Below are positions 29,629 to 37,558 of a DNA stretch of 64,000 bases, in pieces. Source of the DNA: Hungatella sp. (GTDB taxonomy: Bacteria; Bacillota; Clostridia; Lachnospirales; Lachnospiraceae); contig WASS01000007.1 in the NCBI GenBank assembly GCA_009712635.1, forward strand, positions 65,869 through 129,868, in the 5' to 3' direction. The notes below the pieces were generated by a model, which did not search any database, was not told the origin of the DNA, and saw only the letters and a list, made by a program, of their open reading frames with translations. The position numbers and the translations under genes are program-made. The stretch's first letter is position 1; each line of letters opens with the position of its first letter.

Positions 29629-29656
29629 TTGATTTTTACCAGTTCAATGGTATAAT
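29629..29656 (+). promoter_or_regulatory. Former promoter of the LicC-LicA gene, now upstream of an IS
   Basis: Plus strand TTGATT, 16 bases, TATAAT with extended -10 (TGg). Without the 1.76-kb insertion at 29,714 it would sit about 90 bases before the ATG now at 31,510. Confidence 0.65.
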
Positions 29657-29700
29657 GTTCATATAAATTTACACTATTATAATTTTGAACATCAGATTAT

Positions 29701-29713
29701 ACCCAATTTAATA
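29701..29713 (+). repeat. Target-site duplication, left copy
   Basis: acccaatttaata, repeated exactly at 31,477-31,489 on the other side of the IS. Confidence 0.8.
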
Positions 29714-31476
29714 TAGGTAATTGCGAAACTGGTTTGTAGGATTGCTTTTGACTCATGCAATAATCCCACTTACAGAATTTATGAATAGCAAGTGCACTAG
29801 GGTTATTTTAAGCGTACTTTAATTAGCCTTCAAGGTCTTTGAAGTTGGTAGGTTTTATGCAATTAAAGGTTTAAGACTTCGGATGTACTCATGATGCTTT
29901 ATTTTATCAGCAAGTACTACTGTGATTAATTGTGTAATTCCGGCAAGTATTAAATCGGCATGAAGTGTTCTCTCATTTTGAGTCCTTCTTTTTGCAACAC
30001 AGAGATTATCTTTTACGTGATTAATATTTTGTTCCACAACCGATCTTATTTTGTAGGTATCATCCCATTCTTGTGTGCCTCTTAATGTACCTGGGTATGC
30101 CCGGAGATTCTTTTCAGGGTAAATGTAAAACATCCGTCCTGATTTTGAAGCCGTACAGGGAGTATCACAAAAACACGTTCGTTCCAGTTTGTTTGTCGCT
30201 TTATTTTTTCTCCACTTTACTTTTGGGCACACAAACTTATATCTTTTAAGACCATTAAAACGGGTAGTGCTTCCCTCGTGTTTCATCGGAAGAGTTTCAT
30301 CATGTGGACAACAAGGGATACCATTCTCGTTTACTTTACAGTCTGGATTTTGCAACCTGGAACGGGAATTGAGCGGTATGTAAGCTTTAGAAAAGTGGTA
30401 TCCAGCTCCAGCGTCATCGCTTCCAAAAGTGGATCCCGTTAATAATTCTTTGTAAAGATTCGCTGAATCGAATGCAGAGTCACCCAAAAAAGATTTTGGA
30501 TGAATGAGCGGATGCTTTTTAAAGAAATCTTGGAGAGTTGGAATTAAGAGTCTGGCATCATGAACTGACTTGTCCTCATCTGGAGAATCGGACTTCTTAT
30601 CAACCGTGATTTCTGGATGGGAGGTCATAAAGTCTTTATTATAAAAAGAAATATGACGAATGATGCCAAGACCGTTAGTAACAATCCCGAATTTAAAAAC
30701 ATAACAAAAATGGCCATTAATGTAAAGCTGCTTGATTTCTGGATTGGAAGAAGCCGAGGGAGGCATGGAGCAGTAAGCTGCCTTGTACGGATCATAGGAT
30801 TTATTAAATCCGTTTGACTTAGCATAAGCTTTCAGCTGTTTTATCATTCGGTTTGCATACTTGGGGTTGTTTTCCTGAACAAAAGCTTCAATGCCGGAAG
30901 AATCAAAAATGGTCATATCGGCTTTAGAAGAATCAATTGCCTGGCATATCGGTTCCGTAACATTTACAAGTAAATCAAAAACTGATTGTAAGTCCAAGAG
31001 AAAGTCCTGCTTGAAACGAGTGATTTTAGACGGATCAGGAACTTTTGAAAAACCGCAGAAATCTCTCAAAGCTTTCGAGTAGTGTAGAAAAACCAGAAGT
31101 AGAGAATCGGTTGGAATGGAAAAAATGCGTTGGATAATCAAAGCCCAAAGCATAGAATGTAACGAGTATTTGCGGGTTCTGCCCGTTGATGCATGGTTAC
31201 TAAAAGAAACAGGAACAATTTCATCAAGATTAATGTGAGATTCGAGTAATGACAAGAATACAGGTTTGTCTTCATTAAAAATATTTTGACAATCTGTAAA
31301 AATATCTGCCAAAGAAAGCTGTTTGTATGGTATCATAAGTATACAACTCCTTTCGAGGTTAGGTATGAATTGTTTCTAGACAACTCAATTTTACCATAAA
31401 CTCGTGAGGAGTTGTTTTATTTTTGCAAGAATAAAAGCCTTAATTTTCAAGGCTTTCGGCGTTTCGCAAACGCCTA
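29714..31476 (-). mobile_element. Complete IS1182-type insertion sequence
   Basis: An element of about 1,763 bp. Imperfect 16-base inverted ends (taggtaattgcgaaac and taggcgtttgcgaaac), intact transposase and exact 13-base flanking duplication show a recent insertion. Confidence 0.85.
29855..31336 (-). CDS. IS1182-family (IS5/IS4-group) transposase
   Basis: 493 residues, apparently intact. The N-terminus has a typical SNHASTGRTRKYSLHSMLWA block. Catalytic residues fit DDE: Asp in MTIFDSSGIEAF, Asp in FLGDSAFDSANLY and Glu in RSVVEQNINHVKDN. Its reading direction is opposite to the lic gene downstream, so it does not drive it. Being full length with matching target duplications, it may still be mobile. 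Confidence 0.9.
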   Translation of the reverse strand: MIPYKQLSLADIFTDCQNIFNEDKPVFLSLLESHINLDEIVPVSFSNHASTGRTRKYSLHSMLWALIIQRIFSIPTDSLLLVFLHYSKALRDFCGFSKVPDPSKITRFKQDFLLDLQSVFDLLVNVTEPICQAIDSSKADMTIFDSSGIEAFVQENNPKYANRMIKQLKAYAKSNGFNKSYDPYKAAYCSMPPSASSNPEIKQLYINGHFCYVFKFGIVTNGLGIIRHISFYNKDFMTSHPEITVDKKSDSPDEDKSVHDARLLIPTLQDFFKKHPLIHPKSFLGDSAFDSANLYKELLTGSTFGSDDAGAGYHFSKAYIPLNSRSRLQNPDCKVNENGIPCCPHDETLPMKHEGSTTRFNGLKRYKFVCPKVKWRKNKATNKLERTCFCDTPCTASKSGRMFYIYPEKNLRAYPGTLRGTQEWDDTYKIRSVVEQNINHVKDNLCVAKRRTQNERTLHADLILAGITQLITVVLADKIKHHEYIRSLKPLIA

Positions 31477-31489
31477 ACCCAATTTAATA
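31477..31489 (+). repeat. Target-site duplication, right copy
   Basis: acccaatttaata, exact copy of 29,701-29,713. Confidence 0.8.
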
Positions 31490-31509
31490 TATGTGGAGGT
31501 TATATTACT

Positions 31510-33336
31510 ATGAATCGTAATGTTATTATCTGCCGTCTAATTCTGGAAAATCCGGCAGTCACACAAAGAGAGATATCACAGGAACTTATGGTTTCACTTG
31601 GAACCGCAAACAGTCTGGTTAAGGAATGTATAGAAAAAGGATTAATCGCACCTGGTAAGTTGAATGAATCCTACGAACTGCTTCCTGCCGGAAAAGCGCT
31701 TCTAAATGAACATAAAGTTGATGGCGCTGTAATCATTGCTGCCGGCTTCGGATCCCGTTTTGTTCCGCTGACCTTTGAAACGCCAAAAGGTCTTTTAGAA
31801 GTATTCGGTGAGCGTATGATCGAACGCCAGATCCGTCAGCTCCATGAATCCGGTATCTATGACATCACAATTGTAGTTGGATACCTGAAAGAGAAATTCG
31901 AGTATCTTATAGATAAATATAAGGTTAAGCTTCTTTATAATCCTGAATACTCGAAAAAGAATACTCTGGCCACCATTTACCACGCCAGGGAGTTATTCAA
32001 AAACAGAAATATGTACCTCCTGTCCTCTGATAACTGGATGCGCCATAATATGTATCACTCCTACGAAGGAGGCGCCTGGTACTCCTCCTCTTATATGGAA
32101 GGGGAAACTTCTGAATGGTGTTTTGATTATAATAAGAAGGGACGCATTTTAAATGTAACAGTTGGCGGGCAGGACAAATGGGTAATGTACGGACCAGTCT
32201 TTTTCTCCAAGTCTTTCTCAGACCAGTTTCTACCTGTACTGGAAGCTTACTATGAGATTCCAGGAACCGAACAGTTTTATTGGGAAAATGTCTTAATGGA
32301 GATGCTCTCAGGTGAAACTGCAAAACGACTTCCGGAATTTTCCGAAGCTGGACGTGAAATCGAACTGTATATCAACCGGAGACCAGCTGACGAGGTCTAT
32401 GAATTTGAAAATCTGGAAGAACTGCGCCGGTTCGATATCAAGTATCAGCACCGCTCTGACAATGAAGCTCTGGAACTGGTCTCCAAGGTTTTCTCTGTTC
32501 CCGAGTCTGAAATCACGGAGATCAGATGTTTAAAAGCGGGTATGACCAACAAATCCTTCCTGTTTAAGATTAAAGACCGCCATTACATCTGCAGGATTCC
32601 CGGTCCCGGTACGGAGCTGCTGATTAACAGACAACAGGAAAAGGCAGTTTATGATGCGTTATCTCAATATGATATTACAGAAAAGGTTATCTACTTTAAT
32701 GGTGAGACAGGATATAAAATTGCAGAATATTATGAAGGTGCTCACAATGCCAACCCCAATAGCCTTGAGGAAATCGAACGCTGTATGGCTCTTGTACGGG
32801 AATTTCATAAATCAGGAATTGAGGTTTCTCACACCTTTGATTTCCAGGAACGAATTGATTTTTATGAAAACCTCTGCAGAAAATACGGAGCAATTCCCTT
32901 TGAGGATTATTCAGATGTCCATAGCCAGATGTGTGAGCTGCTAAATAAATTAGAGAAACTGGGACATAAAAAAGTTCTGTCTCATCTGGATACGGTAGTG
33001 GACAACTTCTTAATGCTTCCAGGTGGAACGGTTCGTCTCATAGACTGGGAGTATGCGGGCATGTGTGATCCGCTTGTTGATATATCCATGTGTGCAATCT
33101 ATTCCTATTATAATGAAGAAGAAACTGACCGGCTGATCGAAATATATCTGAAGCGGACTCCAACCACGGAAGAACGCTATACGGTTTATGCTTACATGGC
33201 TCTGGGTGGCTTTTTATGGAGCCTCTGGGCTATTTATAAAGCATTTCTGGGAGAGGAATTTGGCGAATACACCATAATCATGTATCGGTATGCAAAAACA
33301 TACTATAAGAAATGTATGGAGCTTCCGAATATTTGA
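31510..33336 (+). CDS. wHTH-phosphocholine cytidylyltransferase-choline kinase fusion (LicC-LicA type)
   Basis: 608 residues in three parts. A winged helix-turn-helix (about 1-68; TQREISQELMVSLGTANSLV) leads. A sugar-nucleotidyltransferase-like LicC domain (about 71-310; IIAAGFGSRFVPLTFETPKG) follows. Last is a choline/aminoglycoside-type kinase (about 325-600) with SHLDTVVDNFLM near 491 and LIDWEYAGMCDP near 510. LicA phosphorylates choline and LicC makes CDP-choline for phosphocholine decoration of surface glycans. That is the ligand of choline-binding repeats, encoded on both sides. The DNA-binding domain hints at self-regulation by choline state (inference). A GGAGG site precedes the ATG, but an IS separates gene and promoter. 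licB and licD are not in the window. Confidence 0.85.
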   Translation: MNRNVIICRLILENPAVTQREISQELMVSLGTANSLVKECIEKGLIAPGKLNESYELLPAGKALLNEHKVDGAVIIAAGFGSRFVPLTFETPKGLLEVFGERMIERQIRQLHESGIYDITIVVGYLKEKFEYLIDKYKVKLLYNPEYSKKNTLATIYHARELFKNRNMYLLSSDNWMRHNMYHSYEGGAWYSSSYMEGETSEWCFDYNKKGRILNVTVGGQDKWVMYGPVFFSKSFSDQFLPVLEAYYEIPGTEQFYWENVLMEMLSGETAKRLPEFSEAGREIELYINRRPADEVYEFENLEELRRFDIKYQHRSDNEALELVSKVFSVPESEITEIRCLKAGMTNKSFLFKIKDRHYICRIPGPGTELLINRQQEKAVYDALSQYDITEKVIYFNGETGYKIAEYYEGAHNANPNSLEEIERCMALVREFHKSGIEVSHTFDFQERIDFYENLCRKYGAIPFEDYSDVHSQMCELLNKLEKLGHKKVLSHLDTVVDNFLMLPGGTVRLIDWEYAGMCDPLVDISMCAIYSYYNEEETDRLIEIYLKRTPTTEERYTVYAYMALGGFLWSLWAIYKAFLGEEFGEYTIIMYRYAKTYYKKCMELPNI

Positions 33337-33396
33337 CATTTTTGGAAATTTGTCTGCAAATCGTAATAAAATGTTTAGGTATTATGATTAGCACTA

Positions 33397-33405
33397 TGTT
33401 ATAAT
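33397..33405 (+). promoter_or_regulatory. Extended -10 promoter before the repeat protein
   Basis: TGtTATAAT about 50 bases before the ATG at 33,455; the -35 is weak. Confidence 0.5.
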
Positions 33406-33454
33406 GTCTCTATGTGTAATATAGAAATAGCTGGAACAGGAGGAAGAGAACGGT

Positions 33455-34546
33455 ATGCGATACGGAAAGAAAACAGCGGCTCTGCTGCTTGCAGGACTGA
33501 TAGGAACCGCAGCTTTGATACCAGCTAATACAGCCTGGGCTGCGACAGGATGGGTTAAGGAAGGTTCTCAGTGGAAATATCTGGATGCGGATGGATCCGT
33601 TCATAAAGGCTGGGTTAAAACATCTGACGGCACGTTTTATTACCTTGATTTAACTACCGGTATCATGGCGACCGGCTGGAAGCAGATTAACGGGAACTGG
33701 TATTATTTCCATTCTAATGGATCTATGGCTACCAAGTGGATCAAGGACAACGGAAAGTATTATTATCTCATGGACGATACCGGAGTTCTTGTAAAAGGAT
33801 GGCTTAAAATAGGCAACAGTTACTACTATATGAAGGGTGACGGTGCCATGGCTACCGGCTGGAGAGATATGGATAACGGCTGGTTCTATTTTAAGGAAGA
33901 CGGCACCTGCGTCATCGGTTGGGGACAGGTTGGTAATGACTGGTTTTATTTCGGTTCTGATGGAAAGATGATAACCGGCTGGAAACAGATTGACAACGCC
34001 TACTATTATCTGAATGCTGATTCCAAATCAGTATTAGGGAAGATGATGACCGGCTGGCTCAGTGACGGTACCAATAAGTACTATATGGATACCAGTAATG
34101 GTAAGATGGCTCATGGCTGGAAGCAGATTGAAGGAGCCTACTATTATTTCGGCGACTCAGGACATATGACTACCGGTTGGATTCAGCTTTCAGGTGTTTA
34201 TTATTATCTGGATCCTTCAACTGGAAAGATGGCAGCGAATACCACACTCACAATAGATGGAAAGAGCTATAGCTTCGCTTCCAACGGAGCATATCAGAAC
34301 GGCTCTTCCGGAACACCAACGGGATCTTCTAACAGCAATACTCCCGGAGGCACCGACAGCAACAGCAGTGCCCCAGGAGGTTCTTCTACATCGAATTCCG
34401 GAGGACCAGGCGGATCATCTACAGGAGCGGACAATTTAAGCGGCCCTCCCACCAGTCAGTCTAATGACACGCCGGGTGGAACATCTAATTCTTCCGGAAG
34501 CGGTACCTATCAGTTATCACCTGGATTAACCAGCGGGCCAGGTTGA
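33455..34546 (+). CDS. Choline-binding-repeat surface protein with Gly/Ser/Pro tail
   Basis: 363 residues. A signal peptide (MRYGKKTAALLLAG...NTAWA) is followed by about 10-11 choline-binding repeats of about 20-22 residues (GWKQINGNWYYFHSNGSMAT, GWLKIGNSYYYMKGDGAMAT and so on) spanning about 28-265. A low-complexity tail of about 80 residues rich in Gly, Ser, Pro and Asn completes it. No enzymatic domain is present, so it is a pure binding module or scaffold. GGAGG lies 11 bases before the ATG. It directly follows the LicC-LicA gene and precedes a lysozyme with the same repeats; all three probably serve the same phosphocholine-decorated wall polymer. Confidence 0.88.
   Translation: MRYGKKTAALLLAGLIGTAALIPANTAWAATGWVKEGSQWKYLDADGSVHKGWVKTSDGTFYYLDLTTGIMATGWKQINGNWYYFHSNGSMATKWIKDNGKYYYLMDDTGVLVKGWLKIGNSYYYMKGDGAMATGWRDMDNGWFYFKEDGTCVIGWGQVGNDWFYFGSDGKMITGWKQIDNAYYYLNADSKSVLGKMMTGWLSDGTNKYYMDTSNGKMAHGWKQIEGAYYYFGDSGHMTTGWIQLSGVYYYLDPSTGKMAANTTLTIDGKSYSFASNGAYQNGSSGTPTGSSNSNTPGGTDSNSSAPGGSSTSNSGGPGGSSTGADNLSGPPTSQSNDTPGGTSNSSGSGTYQLSPGLTSGPG
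33560..34235 (+). repeat. Tandem choline-binding repeat array (DNA level)
   Basis: About 60-66-bp coding repeats with recurring ggctggaa and tggtattatt words inside the 33,455 gene. Confidence 0.75.
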
Positions 34547-34566
34547 TCATTAACCGGATTTTTTCT

Positions 34567-34613
34567 GTGTGGGTATCTGCACTTTTCCGCAGATGCCCAC
34601 ACTTATTTTTTTT
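34567..34613 (+). terminator. Rho-independent terminator
   Basis: Fourteen-base stem (gtgtgggtatctgc / gcagatgcccacac, one G-U) and a T-rich tail after the repeat-protein gene. Confidence 0.9.
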
Positions 34614-34676
34614 GGTCTTTTCATGTACATATATGATTGTATTATTAATACTTAAGGAACAAAGGAGGATATTACA

Positions 34677-36503
34677 TTGAGACACACGAAAATCAGCATG
34701 CGTTTTGCCACAGCTGCACTCAGCGTTTTGATTGGCATGTCGGCAGGATTCTATCCGGTGATGAGCACTCAGGCAGCGCCTTATGAGCGGGTTAATGGTT
34801 ACTATCAGTTAAAAGACGGCACAGTCATAAAAGAAGCAATTGCCAGAGGAATTGATGTATCCCGCTGGCAGGGAAATGTGGACTGGACAGCGGTTGCTGC
34901 CAATGATGTCAGTTTCGTAATGCTTGGAACACGTTCCAAAGGTGTGACTGATCCTAATTTTCACACAAATGTACAAGGTGCTTCTGCGGCAGGACTGAAG
35001 GTCGGTGCCTATATCTATTCCCTGGCTACCACCCCGGATATGGCTAGAGCAGAGGCGGACTTCGTTCTCGATCTTGTTAAGGATTACCCTATTTCTTTTC
35101 CTATTGCATTTGATGCAGAAGACAGTTCCACACTGGGTACTCTACCGCCTTATCAGGTAAGCCAGATCATCAATGCGTTCTGTGACCGAATAAGAGAAGC
35201 CGGATATCATCCCCTTGTCTATGCCAACGATTACTGGCTGTCAAATAAAATTGATTTATCTCAGATGAAATATGACATCTGGGTTGCCCGTTATGAAGCA
35301 AAGCATACGTTTCAGAATCCGGTTATGTGGCAGGTTACCAGCACCGGACAGATTCAGGGAATTAACGGAAATGTGGATATTGACTTTCTTTATCAGGACT
35401 TAACGCCGAAGCTTCCAGGTAATCTTTGGAGAAAAATCGGAGACAAGACTTACTATTACCAGAATTACGCCATGCAAAAGAACACCTGGATCAATGATGG
35501 TACAGGCTGGTTTTATATGAACAATGAAGGACAGTATTCTACCGGATGGTTTGATAAGGATGGACAGCGTTACTATCTTGATGATACAAACGGACGTATG
35601 TTTACCGGATGGAAACAGCTTTCTGATAAATGGTATTTCTTTAATGCAAGCGGCTCCATGAACACCGGTTGGCTTCTGGACAACGGCGCTAAATACTATC
35701 TGAATTCTGACGGCTCCATGGCCACCGGATGGGTTGATTTAAATGGGCAGCATTACTACATGAGCGATACATCAGGGCAGATGAAGACCGGATGGCTGGA
35801 TCTGAACGGGAAACGGTATTTCTTACAGGACAGCGGTGTTATGTCAACAGGTTGGCTTGATTGGAATAACAAGCGATATTACTTAAATAATGACGGTTCC
35901 ATGGTGACAGGCTGGCATACAGACGGAATGACAAAGTATTTTATGGCGGAAGACGGCAGTGCCACTACTGGTTGGAAACAGCTGGATAACAGCTGGTATT
36001 ACTTTAATACCAATGGCAGCATGAGCACTGGATGGGTCAATGCAGACGGAAGCTGGTATTACATGGAAGGCGATGGTAAGATGCATTCCGGATGGCTTGA
36101 TGATCGTGGCGCTAAGTATTATCTAAGCAACTCCTCAGGTAAGATGACCGTTGGCTGGAGACAGGTGGACGGCAGCTGGTATTATTTTGGAGAAAGCGGC
36201 GCTATGGCTTCCGGTATGATAACCGTAAACGGCAAACAATATTATTTAAATCCTTCTGATGGTAAGATGAAAGTATCAGAAACATTTACGATTGATGGTG
36301 TTTCCTATACTGCCGATGCAAGCGGTGCCTGCACCTTAACTCCTGCTGAGACAACTCAGGAAACAACTGGTGAAACACAATCTGCTGCACCTGGTACAAC
36401 ACCACAAAATAATTCTACTGGGTCTGGTAATACGAACTCAGGTAATTCAGGATCTGTAAGCGAAACTGCTCCGGGCAAAGAGATTGGGCCTGGGATACAT
36501 TAA
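34677..36503 (+). CDS. GH25 lysozyme with choline-binding repeats
   Basis: 608 residues. A signal peptide (about 1-33) is followed by a glycoside hydrolase 25 muramidase domain (about 55-245). The domain has RGIDVSRWQGNVDW, containing the first catalytic Asp, and IAFDAEDSS, containing the acidic pair, plus the terminal DIDFLYQD. About 14 choline-binding repeats (250-540) follow, then a Thr/Ser/Gly tail. The start is TTG with AAAGGAGG 8 bases upstream; the next ATG lies seven codons in. Likely a wall-remodelling or autolytic enzyme held on phosphocholine-bearing polymer, in the way of pneumococcal and phage lysins. No phage genes surround it. Confidence 0.92.
   Translation: MRHTKISMRFATAALSVLIGMSAGFYPVMSTQAAPYERVNGYYQLKDGTVIKEAIARGIDVSRWQGNVDWTAVAANDVSFVMLGTRSKGVTDPNFHTNVQGASAAGLKVGAYIYSLATTPDMARAEADFVLDLVKDYPISFPIAFDAEDSSTLGTLPPYQVSQIINAFCDRIREAGYHPLVYANDYWLSNKIDLSQMKYDIWVARYEAKHTFQNPVMWQVTSTGQIQGINGNVDIDFLYQDLTPKLPGNLWRKIGDKTYYYQNYAMQKNTWINDGTGWFYMNNEGQYSTGWFDKDGQRYYLDDTNGRMFTGWKQLSDKWYFFNASGSMNTGWLLDNGAKYYLNSDGSMATGWVDLNGQHYYMSDTSGQMKTGWLDLNGKRYFLQDSGVMSTGWLDWNNKRYYLNNDGSMVTGWHTDGMTKYFMAEDGSATTGWKQLDNSWYYFNTNGSMSTGWVNADGSWYYMEGDGKMHSGWLDDRGAKYYLSNSSGKMTVGWRQVDGSWYYFGESGAMASGMITVNGKQYYLNPSDGKMKVSETFTIDGVSYTADASGACTLTPAETTQETTGETQSAAPGTTPQNNSTGSGNTNSGNSGSVSETAPGKEIGPGIH
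35415..36290 (+). repeat. Tandem choline-binding repeat array (DNA level)
   Basis: About 14 coding repeats of about 60 bp with recurring accggatgg and tggtattac words; a likely site of recombination with the array at 33,560-34,235. Confidence 0.75.
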
Positions 36504-36511
36504 ATGATGAT

Positions 36512-36566
36512 ATAGGATAAGGCCTGGGGATTTAAAATCCCAGGCCTTATCCTATTCTTTGATTTT
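36512..36566 (+). terminator. Rho-independent terminator, possibly bidirectional
   Basis: Seventeen-base perfect stem (ataggataaggcctggg) with a T-rich 3' side. It lies between the convergent lysozyme gene and the end of the heptose operon and can serve both. Confidence 0.85.
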
Positions 36567-36610
36567 ACGTAAGATCAAGTTGCTCATAAGTTTAATACTT
36601 TATCATTGGT

Positions 36611-37543
36611 TTAATGAATGTTTTTCGTCTCTTCAACAATATAAATCGGCCTGTCCTTCAGCTCCGCAAACAGGATCGCAATATAATTTCCGATAACTCC
36701 AACAATCAAAAACAGGACTGCAAACATAAAGCACATAAGAACGATAATGGTGGCATACCCGCTGGGCGTACCCACTCTTGCCCAACTCCATATGGTATAA
36801 ATCATCATGATAATTCCCAGAATACCGGCACCGCAGCCAGCATAAATCCCCAGTTTCAGAGGGAGATTGGAAAAACACATAATTGTATTTACAGAAAATG
36901 CGATTAATTTTTTTATGCTGTATTTGCTTTCGCCTGCGACTCTCGTTCTCGCTTCATATTCAATTGTCGTCCTTGGGTAGCCGATATTTTGTACGTATCC
37001 TCTTAGAAAACGGACTTTTTCTCTGTAGTTATCTTTCAGCACCTTTACGGCTTTTCCTGAAACAGCAAAAAAATCGGAAGCATTGGGCTCAAATTTTACA
37101 TCAGAAAGCACATTGATCAGACGGTAAAACGCAGAGGAGGCAATGTTTTTAAACCAGCCTGCGGATTCATTTCTGGTACGGACCATGTTAATCACGTCAA
37201 AGCCCTCTTCCAGTTTTTTCACGATCTCAGGTAAATATTCCGGAGGGTGCTGTAAATCCGCATCCATACACACAATCCCGTCGCCTTGGCTGTAATCCAG
37301 ACCTGCAATCATGGCTGCTTCGTGTCCAAAATTTCTGGAAAAGCTTATTACTTTTACTCTTTCGTCTGACTGGGACAGTCGGGTAAGTACAGAAAGGGTC
37401 TGGTCCTGGCTTCCGTCATTAACAAAGATAAGTTCATATTTCCAGCTTAGTTTTTTCAAAATGCTGGCAGTTTCCTCATAGAACCGGTCAAGAGCCAGTT
37501 CTTCATTGTAACAGGAAACAACCACCGATAATGTCTTTTTCAT
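36611..37543 (-). CDS. GT2 glycosyltransferase, GtrB/DPM1-like
   Basis: 310 residues. The GT-A core starts SVVVSCYNEELALDRFYEE and has FVNDGSQD and VCMDADLQHPPE (DXD-like). Two C-terminal membrane spans lie at about 232-255 and 265-290. This is the polyprenyl-phosphate hexose synthase type: it makes a lipid-linked monosaccharide used outside by a GT-C enzyme. The two upstream genes encode large membrane proteins of GT-C appearance, so the three may form a Gtr-like side-branch module. Last gene of the 12-gene operon. Confidence 0.88.
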   Translation of the reverse strand: MKKTLSVVVSCYNEELALDRFYEETASILKKLSWKYELIFVNDGSQDQTLSVLTRLSQSDERVKVISFSRNFGHEAAMIAGLDYSQGDGIVCMDADLQHPPEYLPEIVKKLEEGFDVINMVRTRNESAGWFKNIASSAFYRLINVLSDVKFEPNASDFFAVSGKAVKVLKDNYREKVRFLRGYVQNIGYPRTTIEYEARTRVAGESKYSIKKLIAFSVNTIMCFSNLPLKLGIYAGCGAGILGIIMMIYTIWSWARVGTPSGYATIIVLMCFMFAVLFLIVGVIGNYIAILFAELKDRPIYIVEETKNIH

Positions 37544-37558
37544 ATATTTGCTCCTTAG

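Noticed and set aside
33560-36290. Regularly spaced repeats that might suggest a CRISPR array
   Set aside because: The period is about 60-66 bases, is in frame and encodes choline-binding repeats; there are no constant repeats with variable spacers and no cas genes.
34677-36503. GH25 lysozyme as a prophage endolysin
   Set aside because: It has a signal peptide and no holin, tail or other phage genes nearby; the small holin-like peptide at 50,874 is far away and belongs to a type I toxin locus.
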